The translations under genes and the position numbers were made by a program. From the NCBI RefSeq assembly GCF_026151205.1, contig NC_087073.1, positions 994,001 to 1,058,000 on the forward strand: a stretch of 64,000 nucleotides of DNA, written 5' to 3'. Below, in pieces: positions 45,330 to 56,116 of this stretch (position 1 is the first letter of the stretch; the number at the start of each line of letters is the position of its first letter). Under the pieces are notes generated by a model. The model saw nothing but the letters and a program-made list of their open reading frames with translations. It was not told the DNA's origin and made no database searches. The DNA is from Bolinopsis microptera (Eukaryota; Ctenophora; Tentaculata; Lobata; Bolinopsidae).

Positions 45330-48300
45330 GTGAGTCACAGTATAACTGTATAATAACTGTATAATTACTGTATAATTACTGTATGATTACTGTATAATAA
45401 CTGTATAATAACTGTATAATAACTGTATAATTACTGTATAATTACTGTATAATTACTGTATAATTACTATATAATTCCTGTATAATTACTGTATAATTAC
45501 TGTATAATAACTGAGTAACTGTATAATTATTGTATAATAACTGTATAATAACTGTATAATAACTGTATAATTACTGTATAATTACTGTATAATTACTGTA
45601 TAATTACTGTATAATTACTGTATGATTACTGTATAATTACTGTATAATTACTGTATAATTACTGTATAATTACTGTATAATAACTGAGTAACTGTATAAT
45701 TATTGTATAATCACTGTATAATAACTGTATAATTACTGTATAATTACTGTATAATTACTGTATAATTACTTTATAATTACTGTATAATTACTGTATAATT
45801 ACTTTTTAATTACTGTATGAAGATCCAGATAATTGATCACGGTGCTGTCAAGGATGATCGTGCCTTTTATACATTCTATACTATTATACCCCTTTCACTG
45901 GTTTTTCAGGCATTAAGGCTCATTGGAAGTCGTTCAGCAGGTTTATTTTAGTTCAAAACATTCTAATTCGATGTCAAAGATGACAGGAATAAGAAATAGT
46001 TTAAGTTATGTGGAGGTTTTTAAGAAATTTGTGCAAAATACGCGTCAGCACTGTTAAATACGAAATTCGGTAAAAAACCCAAAATCGCCATATTCAGGTG
46101 CCTTAAAAACCATGTTAAAATTGAGTTAGAGATCTGAAACTTTGCAGGGCGTCTAGACGTTGACCAAATCGACTGCAAAAAAAAGTTTCAAGTTTCAGGA
46201 GCATCGGGAAGCGGGTTTTCTAGAACCCCTGTTTTACGACAGATTGTCGTGATACATACATCTTAAACAATGATCTCAGAATGTGTGTCTGTGTGTGTGT
46301 GCGCGTGTAATTTCCTAGCGGCTTAATCAAGAAAACGGTAAGAGTTACGGGACTGGTTTTTTCGGTATAGTTTCGACAAAACTCTGACGAAGCCAAATGA
46401 ATAAGGTTTTTCAAATTGGTCGGTGGTAAGTGGTTTAATTAATGGTTTTGTAACACAAATGTGACATGAAATGGCTCAAAGTTTGCACGGTCATGCTTGC
46501 CAGCACTGTGATATATACATGTATATATATATGTATATTGTATATGATTTTAAGTAAGAAAAAGCCGAAATAACGTCTTATCTGAAGATTGGATATCTTA
46601 TGCTCTTGTCTTGACAGAGCTGACTATACTTTTTAAAACAGTTTCACTTTCGTGTGATTGACCTCCTTAAAATGATCAAATTCCTACCAATGAAAGCTGA
46701 AAGGTGTACCTTACCCTTAATGAACAAACATTGTATACTCAATGCTTTAATGTGACAATAATCTTTGGGGTAATGATGGAAGGCTGTCAACTATAGCATA
46801 ACGTATTACACAGTTTTTGTTGTATTAGAATTTTGAATTGTTGCCATGTATTAAGGTACATTTGAGTTTTTACTTTACTGCCTTCGGGTAGTTCTACTTA
46901 GTCTATTACAATTGTAAATGAATGGGAAAAGCGAGCGACCGATTTCATTCTCGGTATCATTTTGCATTTGCGGACGGTTATTCAAATTAATATCATTTCC
47001 TTTTGTTTGGGAAAGAGAGACACTGGCGGCGGTTCACTCTACCCATGATTATGGGTTTTGGTCAAATATTTGTATCATAAAATCATGACATCAACCACTT
47101 GCCAATACAGCTTAAACAATAAATTGGATCATACGATGTCCAATGACCAACGATTCTGGGCAACAAAATGTCTAATAAATCTGAGAATAAATATCCAATT
47201 CAGGTATCGTGTTCCAAATCGTTGATGAAAATGGCAACGATGTTCCCGAGGGTAAAAAAGGTCTGTTGCTCTACAAGTCTGGAACAGTGTGTGGCGATAT
47301 ATTTTCTAATAATACTGCACAAACGATCTGTAAAGAAATGGGATTTAGTGGCGCATACAGTACGGAAAGTGGATACCAATTTGACTTACAAGATAGCTTG
47401 GACATCAAACTGCATTTTGTGCAATGCTATAGTGAACATCAGTGGTCATCTTGTTATTACAGTGAATCTACCAATAACTGTGACCATGATGATGATGTCT
47501 TCTTAACTTGTGGCAAAGGTAAACTTTTTACATGGACTGATGATGACAACTTCGATCGTATTTATAAAATTAGTTTGTCAGATGTAGTCGTGGCTTCATA
47601 GATAGTACTAATTTTCTAGTTTTATCACGGTTTTGATGAAGGCGTTATAAACCGAACCAAAAATTAGGTTGACCCTATTTTTACTTTCTACGAAGCTGAT
47701 TCTAATATAGTGCTTTATTTTTCAGTTGATGGAGGGTATAGTGATTCTAATATAGTGCTTTATTTTTCAGTTGATGGAGGGTATAGTGATGCTAATATAG
47801 TGCTTTATTTTTCAGTTGATGGAGGGTATAGTGAATTCGGAAATTGGTCAGAATGTTCAGCCACTTGTGGGGGAGGCAGACAAACTCGAAGAAAAACTTG
47901 CACTGAACCTACTCCGTCACACGATGGTGCGGATTGTGTTGGGGAAGCGTCCGAGACTCAACCTTGCAATGAAGATGACTGTCCACAGTGTCCAGGTGTG
48001 AATCATCAGTAAAAGTCTTCACGCATCCACTTTTTAATTTGAATACTGATATCTTGTTCCAAATGTCCATTAAACTTTCCCAATCGTTTAAGTAATTTGT
48101 CTCGATTATACCTGTATTTACTAGAATGGAGATTCAGATAGCTGATATTTTAATTATAAAATCATGACTTCACCTACTCGCCATGACAGCTTAAAGAATA
48201 AATAGGACCATACAATGTATAATATGTACATCTGAGAATGAATATCCAATTCAGATTCAAATGAAACGGGTGTCTTGTTCCAAATCGTTGATGGAAATGG

Positions 48301-51300
48301 TACTGATGTTCCGAAGGATAAAGGAGGTTTATTGCTGTATAAGGGTGGAACAGTGTGTACCAATAATTTTGATTATAAAGCTGCACATTCGATCTGTAAA
48401 GAAATGGGATTTAGTGGTGCATTACTTTGGGGACCCGGAAGAAATTTTGACCAATATCGCTATCTCAGCAATTTGGATCAAGTGCAATGCATTGCAGATG
48501 ATCATTGTTGGTCATCTTGTAGTTACAATGAATATCCTTACTACGGCTGTGGAGGATCTTCTAGAGTCTTCCTAACTTGCTTTGAATATGACTGTCCAGG
48601 TTTGTATCATCAATAAAAGTATTCATGAATCCACTTTTCAATTTGAATTGTCTTTTGCAACCGTTGTTTTCTGTTTAAAAAAAACAAAAAAGAAATACTA
48701 CTCACTTCCTCAGATTGGGAGTTTTATGAGGCAGCCCTGATCCAAGAGGAAAACGGTACAGATATTCGTTCAACGAATGAAGGTTTGCTAATCGTAAACT
48801 TTGCCAATAAACTGAGTGGAGAAAAGATGAATGTGACCGTTTGTCCTGGTAACTTTAACTGGTACGCAGCTAATACCTTTTGTCGTTACTTTGGTAACGA
48901 ACAGGGAATGTGGGACAGCAAACCAAACAACTTGACGCTCATTTCCGAGTAAGTTTTTATTTTATTTTTTTGTTGAACATTGATGCAAACACGACACGCT
49001 GGACGTCATACTCCGATAATTTTATGCGACCAACAATATATTCCAGAACGCTGCTACAATATAACGGATCTGTGTTATTGAGTGTAATAAGCTGCAAGGA
49101 CGATGAAGATGAAAATTTGAAATGTGATGCCAGGATTTCAGCAGACAGCTGTGATACAAATGATAGTGTGTGGCTAAATTGCAACAGCGGATCAGGTTTA
49201 TACTTTATGTTAATTCAGGATAAAATTGAATATATAAAATTTTGTTGAAAATTTGTTAAAAACAATTTTATGATCAATATATTATTAATCTCAGTTCATC
49301 TCAAAATAACTAAAAACTCAACAGATATGTGGATTCCTGTCGTAGATGGCAACCGTATCGGCCCTGTTAATCCAGGGACGTCTTACCTGCACTTAAGAAC
49401 AGACAGTGCTGTGGGTAGTGGTGACATAATCACAGTAGATTACCATGATAAAGAAGAGACAGTAACAGCACAAGATTCATATCGAGCTTTTGTTATCAAG
49501 TTCGACTCCCCTGTAAAGTATTTGCTGAGGGAATGCCATAGTAACTATGTTAACTTCTACTCAAATCTACCTGATGAAGTGGATAAACACTGGGTGATTA
49601 AGAAACGGGGATACAGAATTGTAATATTCTGTAACGGAGAACTGGTCGTTAACACGACTGTGTGTGAGAGTTTTGACTATGGCTGGATAGATCATTGGAG
49701 ACGAGACGTGGACGGTATTACTATAAAGTCCACGATCGGCGTTAATTCCACTGCAACTGCACTGTCACAATCGTATTACATAGGTTGGTACTTGGTTGCA
49801 AGGCTGTTAATTAGTTTAGAATTAGTAAGAGAGGACACAATGTATATCAAAACCCGGCAGTGTTTTGTCTGTTACTGGATACGTGGTGTTGTGACGTCAC
49901 GTGGTGTTGTGGTGACGTCACGTGGTGTTGTGACGTCACGTGGTGTTGTGGTGACGTCACGTGGTGTTGTGACGTCACGTGGTGTTGTGGTGACGTCACG
50001 TGGTGTTGTGGTGACGTCACGTGGTGTTGTGACGTCACGTGGTGTTGTGGTGACGTCACGTGGTGTTGTGGTGACGTCACGTGGCGTTGTGGTGACGTCA
50101 CTGATACAGCTGAGGATCAGTAATATAAGGGCGTAGAAGGAATTATTGTGTAGTACATTACGTAATACATACTCGTGTTTATTTATTTTTTGACTAAGTA
50201 CGGGCAGATAAGAATCATGTGCTGCAAAATCGTTAGGGTATCTTTATTTTCTCTTTTAACTATCAGTTCATGCTAACTGTTTCCATGATCGTTTCAGAAC
50301 ATGTTTGGGAGTATGAAAGAGCAAATCTGATCAAAGTGATTGAAGGAAGAAAAATAATAAATGATAAGGAAGGTCTTCTGATAGCAACAGTTGTGAATAA
50401 ACAAACCAGGGAAGAGAAAAATGTGAGCGTCTGTAAGGAATTGTTTAACTGGCATTCAGCACAGCTCTTCTGCTGGTCACTTGGACATCACTTCTCAGAC
50501 TGGGGGAGTTACCCGACAAACATGAAATACGTTCCTGAGTGAGTATTAATTCGTTTATCAACTTTTTGCATTTATTAATACACCGTTTCACTGTATAAGA
50601 TTGGACATATTTTACCTCTAAATATTTGAACATTTTGCAACCATTTCTCATCAAATCCTTCAGAAATTGGCGTAATCCGGATAACTTTTCAATTACAATG
50701 GATGAGGTCAGCTGTAAATATAGTGACACCGGCAAATCGGATTGTCATTCTAGCCCTAGGGTAATGACACACACCTGTGAATACCGGGATAGCATTTGGC
50801 TCCGCTGCTTTAGTAATACAGGTTTGAAAGAGGATGAAACGATTATCCTAACTATTAAGGGTTTCTATAGTTTCATAGCGTGACAAATTTTACCACATCA
50901 TGCCATTTAATAGGGTCACCACTCACTAATATTTATTAATATCCTCAAACGTCAATGAACGTGTTTCATATTGTAAATATTTCAAAATTGAACATAGAAA
51001 TCTTTCAGGGTGTGCCAAGGAAAATCAAGTGGTATCAAACAAAAGTTGTACAGTAACAAACATTGGCGGATTTTTGAAAAATTTGTGTTTTGATGAGAGT
51101 ATAAAAGATTACTTTCACTTGTGCGCTAATTCGAACGTTACCTATGTAATGGGTACTGAGAATCATACACTCTCAAGTGTCTCCTCGGTGTGTGACAATG
51201 ACCCGTATGTTTATCAGGCGTGTGGTTTTGATACAAAAACAACAAAACAAAGTGGCCTCTGCAGTGGAGGTCCTACTGACAACACCACCGATATTACTTG

Positions 51301-54100
51301 CGATGACAAATGTGGTTACACATACAGAATCTACTGTAATTTCTATGGTGACGTGTATGGCGTCGTACCTTGGTATCAGGTTTGTGATGGAATTGAACAA
51401 TGTCGCACACACGGGGAGGATGAGAGGGACTGTGATGTTAAGAGCACCACACTACACAGTACATGTCTTCATTACGGCAAGAAATACTGGGATAAAATTA
51501 ACAAGAAAGTCCCCATACTTAGAAACACTAGGTGTAGTGTGTTTGATCTTGATTGGCCTGGCAAATTTCCGTACTGTTACGATTATCTAGACCAGACAAA
51601 CTGCAGTGATGTGAACAAAGTGGGAGGTAACTGTTTGGTCAATGATTATATGTCAGTCGTGTCAAAGTACGTGGTATGTGGTAGCGAATTTAAGCGTACC
51701 AATAAACCGGTTAATCTATGTGACGATAACCTAGAAGACAAATGTACTTCACTACCTCAACCTGGGTTAGCTAATGACTGTGTCGTCCACAAACACAGAC
51801 TTTGCGATGGAGTTAGTGACTGTGTTGATGGTAGTGATGAGACCCTTGATATATGTCAGTACACAACGTTGGGTTATTTAAAATGCAGAAGAGGCTTCAA
51901 TACTGATAAAAACATGCCAATACCTGTCAAATGGTTACTGGATGATCAAACAGATTGTCTGGATGGAGAAGATGAAAAAAGAAACCTTAAGGTGACATAC
52001 TGTGAAGAAATAAATGAAGGTACTGAAAGAATAAATTTAGGAAACAAAACATGTCAGGACGTTTTTCTGTGTCCAGGAGATTCCAAGATTAGTTATGTTG
52101 AGTTTGACGCTCTTTGTGATGGTATAAACTCTTGTGAAGTTGAAAATGATATCTGTACGATTTCAAGAGATTTCCCGAGCATCAATGCATCTGCTGTTAT
52201 CAACAGTTGTAATGTGCGAGATTTGTGCGAATCAATGGAACAATCCGAAAATGTAACTTGTCATGTTCAAGAATTTCAGAGTCCAGCAGGAAATACATTT
52301 GGTGTCAAAATGATGATAAATGTCCCAACTTCAAAGACAAAAGTTGACTGCAGTATTCAATATGGTGAATATTATGTCTTCTTGAGTTGCATGGGTTTAT
52401 GTCTAAACTCCACGTGTCCTCTTCAGAACACTTCCTTAGACTATGATTCATGCCCCGGTCAGTATCCTGACCGGATCCACACTCTCGCTAACAATTCTGC
52501 TCTAACATTTGTGACTATGTCTGATGAAGGTGAATATGAAAATGCACATTTCCAGTGTGATAACAAAAAGTGTGTTCATTATAGCCAAGTTTGTAACCTG
52601 GTTGATGACTGTGGTGACTTGTCAGATGAACGACTTTGTAAAAACCATTTAGTTTGTGAGGATACTAAAAACCGGACAAAACAGGACCTAATATCTTATT
52701 CCCAAAGGTGTGATGGTAAATTTGACTGCTTCGATTTATCTGATGAATGCAATCAGTCATGTGGCAAGGAAATCTTAGCCAATTGGGTATTGAAACTTAG
52801 TTGCTGGCTGCTGGGCCTTTTGGCATCCATTTTTAATGTCGTCATGGTGGCCAAAGTTGGAAGTTCCATAAGAGAATCTGAATCAGGTAGTATGCTGTGC
52901 ACTAGAGTGCTGATCTGTTTAATCGGATTAGGCGATCTACTTATAGGAGTCTACTTGATCGTATTGTCTGTATTCGACAGTATCATTTTAGGAGAGGATT
53001 ACTGTGCAAAGCAAGCAGAATGGTTATCAGGCACTGCTTGTTCTGTTTTGGGAGTGATTAGCACTACGGGATCGCAACTTTCTCTATTTTCGATGACTGC
53101 TTTGAGTTTGATTAGGATGAGGGGAATTGTGAATAATTCTATGATTGCTCCTACCCGCGTCAATAAAAAAGCAGTAATAAAAGCTGCCATGATTGTGATC
53201 GGAATCATTACTGCTTCGCTATCAGTGGCACTCATACCATTGGTCCCCGCCTTAGAGGACTACTTTGTGAAAGGTTTCTTCTATGACCGAGACTACAAGC
53301 TATTTATTGGTTTTCCGAACAAAATAAAGCACGTCAAGATTCTTCAAGCATATTACAAAAATGAGAGCTTCTCTAGAGATACATCCTGGACTGATATTGG
53401 CGAAAAAGTAGATGCAATGTTCAGTCATATTAAGAGTTATGGAAGTGGAAGCTTGAATAAAAGTGCTGTTCACTTTTACGGTAACGATGGTGTGTGTCTT
53501 TTTAAATACTCCGTTCGAAGTGATGACCCAAGGAGAAGCCGAACGATATCAGATGTGGAAGAGGACTTGATCGACGTGAAAGGAAATATGATAGTTTGGC
53601 TCATGCTAGGTGTAAACCTATGTTGTTTTTTGTTCATTACCGTGTCCTACTTGTTGATCTACATTAAATCCCGGCAATCATCCAGGAATTCTGGGCAAAA
53701 CAGCAATCCAGAAACTGTCCGCAGAAACCGAGCAATGGAAAACAGGATTGCGCTGGTCATAGCCTCGGATTTCGCTTGTTGGGTTCCATTCATAATCATC
53801 AGCGGGCTCCACAATCTCGAGTCAATCGATGCTACAGATTGGTACCTCACTTTTGCAATGATAGTTTTACCCCTCAATTCTGTCATAAACCCGATGCTGT
53901 ATGACAATACTTTGAGAGAATTTTTTAGTAAGATTTTTACTTTACTTAACTTTATTGTCCAAAGTGTTGCTGTTAGATTTCCAAATCGTGGCAGATATTT
54001 GAGAGCAACTAAAGAGGCTCCAGAAGAAAGGCAAATTGTAGAAATGGGAGGTGATATTGACAAGGGGGCACCTGCCGACGAGGGTATCATGGAAATTTAG
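45259..54100 (+). CDS. SRCR/TSP1/LDLa-containing seven-transmembrane receptor (10 exons seen)
   Basis: Ten exons join without a stop: 45259-45329, 47204-47518, 47816-47995 (or earlier acceptors), 48255-48599, 48714-48948, 49047-49195, 49295-49783, 50298-50538, 50664-50821 and 51009-54100. All junctions have GT/AG and matching phase, giving 1757 residues from the first exon seen. Order: short N-terminal stretch, SRCR-like 1, thrombospondin type-1 repeat, SRCR-like 2, split SRCR-like 3, an unrecognised 163-residue domain, split SRCR-like 4, a cysteine-rich LDLa region, seven membrane helices, cytoplasmic tail. It should sit in the plasma membrane with a roughly 1300-residue ectodomain. The membrane domain resembles LGR/relaxin-type class A receptors, which usually signal through G proteins. 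The ligand is unknown. The start codon was not found. Confidence 0.85.
45336..45820. repeat. 11-bp AT-rich minisatellite in the first intron
   Basis: About 44 units of TACTGTATAAT with AACTGTATAAT variants. A larger motif, AATAACTGAGTAACTGTATA, appears at about 45506 and 45680, so part of the array was duplicated as a block of roughly 175 bp. Confidence 0.93.
45830..47203. other. Intronic sequence, no further feature
   Basis: Part of the long first intron seen. It has a short GT-rich run near 46282-46306 and an AT-rich TATATATG stretch near 46510-46545. The last 160 bp before the exon are related to 48150-48254, upstream of the second SRCR exon. Confidence 0.5.
47204..47518 (+). CDS. Receptor gene exon: SRCR-like domain 1
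   Basis: The exon is 315 nt, phase 1 to phase 1, so it can be skipped or duplicated without breaking the frame. It encodes VFQIVDENGNDVPEGKKGLL, GTVCGDIFSNNTAQTICKEM, then WSSCYYSESTNNC and VFLTCGKG. The VC..F....A..IC.EMGF core is that of a scavenger receptor cysteine-rich domain, and the closing CDHDDDVFLTC cysteines also fit. It is a close paralogue of the exon at 48255-48599. Confidence 0.85.
47726..47995 (+). CDS. Receptor gene exon: thrombospondin type-1 repeat with three tandem acceptors
   Basis: The core protein is YSEFGNWSECSATCGGGRQT, RRKTCTEPTPSHDGADCVGE, then a CNEDDCPQC end: a standard TSP1 repeat with WSECSATCGGG and six cysteines. Such repeats mediate extracellular protein binding and are often C-mannosylated and O-fucosylated. 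Three identical acceptors (TTATTTTTCAG) end at 47725, 47770 and 47815. Using the last gives an exon of 180 nt; each earlier one adds 45 nt and 15 codons without a stop (DGGYSDSNIVLYFSV-type peptides). Confidence 0.85.
48255..48599 (+). CDS. Receptor gene exon: SRCR-like domain 2
   Basis: 345 nt, phase 1 to phase 1. It reads DSNETGVLFQIVDGNGTDVP, KGGTVCTNNFDYKAAHSICK and later VQCIADDHCWSSCSYNEYPY, VFLTCFEYDCPG. It shares the acceptor context TATCCAATTCAG and upstream intron sequence with 47204-47518, showing exon duplication together with intron. Confidence 0.85.
48714..49195 (+). CDS. Receptor gene exons: split SRCR-like domain 3
   Basis: Two exons, 48714-48948 (235 nt, GA|GTAAGT) and 49047-49195 (149 nt), join in phase 2. 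They read EGLLIVNFANKLSGEKMNVT, VCPGNFNWYAANTFCRYFGN and, after the junction, VISCKDDEDENLKCDARISA, SCDTNDSVWLNC. The VC....W.AAN.FCR.FG and final SVWLNC cysteines are SRCR-like. The intron position matches that of the fourth domain (50298-50821), so the two split domains are probably paralogues. Confidence 0.8.
49295..49783 (+). CDS. Receptor gene exon: unrecognised extracellular domain
   Basis: 489 nt, phase 1 to phase 1. It encodes about 163 residues including DMWIPVVDGNRIGPVNPGTS, YRAFVIKFDSPVKYLLRECH, HWVIKKRGYRIVIFCNGELV and then SFDYGWIDHWRRDVDGITIK. Regular alternation suggests a beta-sandwich, with cysteines at REC, IFCNG and TVCES. I do not recognise the family with confidence. Reading through the donor continues open into the intronic minisatellite to a stop at 50134-50136. 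Confidence 0.75.
49880..50105 (+). repeat. 18/21-bp intronic minisatellite with TGACGTCA in every unit
   Basis: Eleven copies of TGACGTCA are separated by CGTGGTGTTG or CGTGGTGTTGTGG, so units are 18 or 21 bp. TGACGTCA is the full palindromic cAMP-response element, and ten units overlap it with CACGTG (an E-box). Both unit lengths are multiples of three, so the frame stays open. Confidence 0.95.
50298..50821 (+). CDS. Receptor gene exons: split SRCR-like domain 4
   Basis: Exons 50298-50538 (241 nt, GA|GTGAGT) and 50664-50821 (158 nt) join in phase 2. They read KEGLLIATVVNKQTREEKNV, SVCKELFNWHSAQLFCWSLG, and after the junction MDEVSCKYSDTGKSDCHSSP, HTCEYRDSIWLRCFSNTG. The layout and intron position mirror the third domain. 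Confidence 0.8.
51009..54100 (+). CDS. Receptor gene terminal exon: LDLa region, seven-transmembrane domain and tail
   Basis: A single 3.09-kb exon. LDLa-type modules with the acidic calcium-binding box are clear near 51380 (CDGIEQCRTHGEDERDC), 51776 (RLCDGVSDCVDGSDET), 52557 (CNLVDDCGDLSDERLC) and 52705 (QRCDGKFDCFDLSDEC), with weaker ones near 51940 and 52110. Membrane helices start near 52797: TM2 CLIGLGDLLIGVYLIV, TM3 with conserved Cys (GTACSVLGV), TM6 ASDFACWVPFIIISG, TM7 LPLNSVINPMLYDN, a clear NPxxY. The usual E/DRY after TM3 is replaced by LIRM. The second extracellular loop is about 100 residues and keeps its Cys (GVCLFKY). The tail is about 65 residues, ending GIMEI. The intronless 7TM exon is like those of many invertebrate receptors. 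Confidence 0.9.
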
Positions 54101-55250
54101 ATAGAAATATGGAAATAGTGATAACAAGGTAAGACTTCATATAATATATTTACGAAGATTTTACACGTTTATCAGGTTCTTGGAGTTGTAGGATTTAGTT
54201 TTCACTAAGCACTATAGTACTAAATATGCGGTAATTCACGGTTGAAAATTTAAGAAGAGGTAAGCAATTAATTATTAATTAGCTCATAGATATCAACATC
54301 AGTTTAAATATCTCTGATCATCTCAGCTGATTGATATAATTATTCTAATTTTCAGGAAATCATTACGTTATGGATTCTTTCAACTAGTAAGCTAGTATTA
54401 CCAAATGTATAGACAGTACAATCCCTGGTCGGAAACCGAATGGAACTTTCATCTTTAAAGACACCACGTGATCAAAACGATTATTATATTTGTACCCAGG
54501 TCTGGTTAACTTTAAGTTATAAATTATGTGTTGCAGTGTTTCTATTTTAAAATGTCACCCGACCTTGTAGTATATTTTATTTAATTCTATCTTTTCTTTT
54601 GAGAAGAAATTTATTTAAAATCCAATATGCTGGAACCCATTAACCATGACTGGATGTGATGAGTATTATACGAATATGTTCACACACGAGGGACTACTTG
54701 TTGTTGTATTTGCAAATATCTGACTAGTGACATTTAACTTTAATGATTTTCGTTGCTTTTTGTTATAATTGGACTGTTGAATATATCAAAAGTAACATAT
54801 AAACTTATAAAAAAGTGTGAAGAGGTACATCTAACATCCGTTTCCGTACCTGGAAAGTGGAAACAGTATTTTACTTTTACGACACTTTAAAACTTTCAAA
54901 TCTAATTGTATTCTTTCGACATCGGACGTTTTTTATTTGAGCATCATTAGTATTTACTTATTAATAACTAATTAGTCATTTAAATATCTTTCCTTGACAA
55001 ATCTATTGTGTAATTGTAGTTTTAAGTTATCATCTTAGTTGTATATTGATTTTTCATTTTAAGTATGATTTTGCGCTCCTACTAAATCGCTCGCCCAAAT
55101 TTTAAGAAAATTTTTGTGAAAAGGCCCTTTGGGTGTGAAATTGATCTGAATCGGTGTCTTTTTGGACGCTGATTCCGAATAACCCCCATGACGTAGGGTA
55201 AAAATGCTTCCCTGGAGAGTTATGGGCAAAAAACCGTTTTGGTCACGTGA
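54101..55250. other. 3' flank of the receptor gene, no feature recognised
   Basis: AT-rich sequence presumed to hold the 3' untranslated region. I did not find a clear AATAAA close behind the stop codon, so the transcript end is not placed. Confidence 0.4.
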
Positions 55251-55383
55251 ATTAACGGGTGATACTCGTAAAATATCTGTTCCATATACCGTCGACGAGT
55301 CCAACTCGGCGCGCGTCCTGGTAAGTTGTAAACCTACAATCACGTGAAAGGCTTAAAAGGCTAGTAAAACATGAATTCGAGTG

Positions 55384-55465
55384 TTTAGGGCTCGGGTTAG
55401 GGTGCGGGTTGTGGTAAGGGTTATGGATAGCTTCGGGGTTATGGTTAGGGTTAGGGTTGGGATCA
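55384..55465 (+). repeat. Degenerate TTAGGG-like repeat
   Basis: A tract of GGGTTAGGG, GTTATGG and GGTTAGGGTTAGGGTTGGG motifs over about 80 bp. TTAGGG is the usual metazoan telomere repeat. Here it is interstitial and degenerate. Confidence 0.7.
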
Positions 55466-55499
55466 GGGTTTATGTAAAACCGTTTTATACGGCTGCAAA

Positions 55500-55800
55500 A
55501 CCATAAAAACCAAAGTCACGTGAAATTTTTGGGCGAGCGAATTAGTAAAAGCCATGATTTTGGGCCGATCAAAAGTTTGCAACTTTAACTTTGCAGATTC
55601 TGTACCATGTACTCTGATTGGCTGAATTGTGTCAGCTAAAGCTTCTTGAACATTGGAATGCACCTTTACTTGATTCACGATGTCAATCCTTCCCAGCTCG
55701 GCGAGGCCCAATGGTGCATTTAGCGCCGATCTACGGTTGCGAGAACTAACTCTCTAACTTTTTAACTTTCAAAGTTAAGCCCCATCCAGTAAGGTTTCTT
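55500..55800. repeat. Dispersed repeat, partly inverted relative to 38.1 kb
   Basis: TTTGGGCCGATCAAAAGTTT plus GCAACTTTAACTTTGCA here is the reverse complement of sequence at about 38150-38200. GCTTCTTGAACATTGGAATG near 55640 corresponds inverted to about 38090. The GATGTCAATCCTTC block near 55679 relates to 37575 in direct orientation. Confidence 0.75.
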
Positions 55801-55830
55801 GAGAAATGGCAGCGTTTGATTGACGATGTC

Positions 55831-55882
55831 AACCCATCGAGATCGTTGCTCTGCGAAGCAGAGCAACGATCGACGATGGGTT
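55831..55882. repeat. Hairpin-forming inverted repeat
   Basis: The inner arms GATCGTTGCTCTGC and GCAGAGCAACGATC are perfect and separated by GAA (55841-55871). Outer arms AACCCATCG and CGATGGGTT extend the stem. Confidence 0.85.
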
Positions 55883-56116
55883 GCAAGAGCGAAGCAAGAA
55901 TGCTAGTTTGCGCGGTGCGTCGAAGCGGCGAAGTCCTCCGATGCAATGGCAGCGTTTGATCGAAAACCTGGTTTCAGCCGCGCACTGAGTTAGATGGTAA
56001 AATCTAAATATTTGATTGTAAAATCGCATAAACGCGCTTACTTGCGCGTTTTAGAGGGTTCAATTACGCCAGGCTATGTTTATCAACATAATAGCCTGGG
56101 GTCTCCATACCAGGTA

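Noticed and set aside
47168-47506. Alternative frame over the first SRCR exon
   Set aside because: Shadow of the SRCR frame; it lacks domain signal and splice-phase agreement.
55059-55343. 94-residue minus-strand frame
   Set aside because: Part of it (the ACGGGTGATACTCGTAAAAT segment) recurs at 57137 as a dispersed repeat; no domain is visible.
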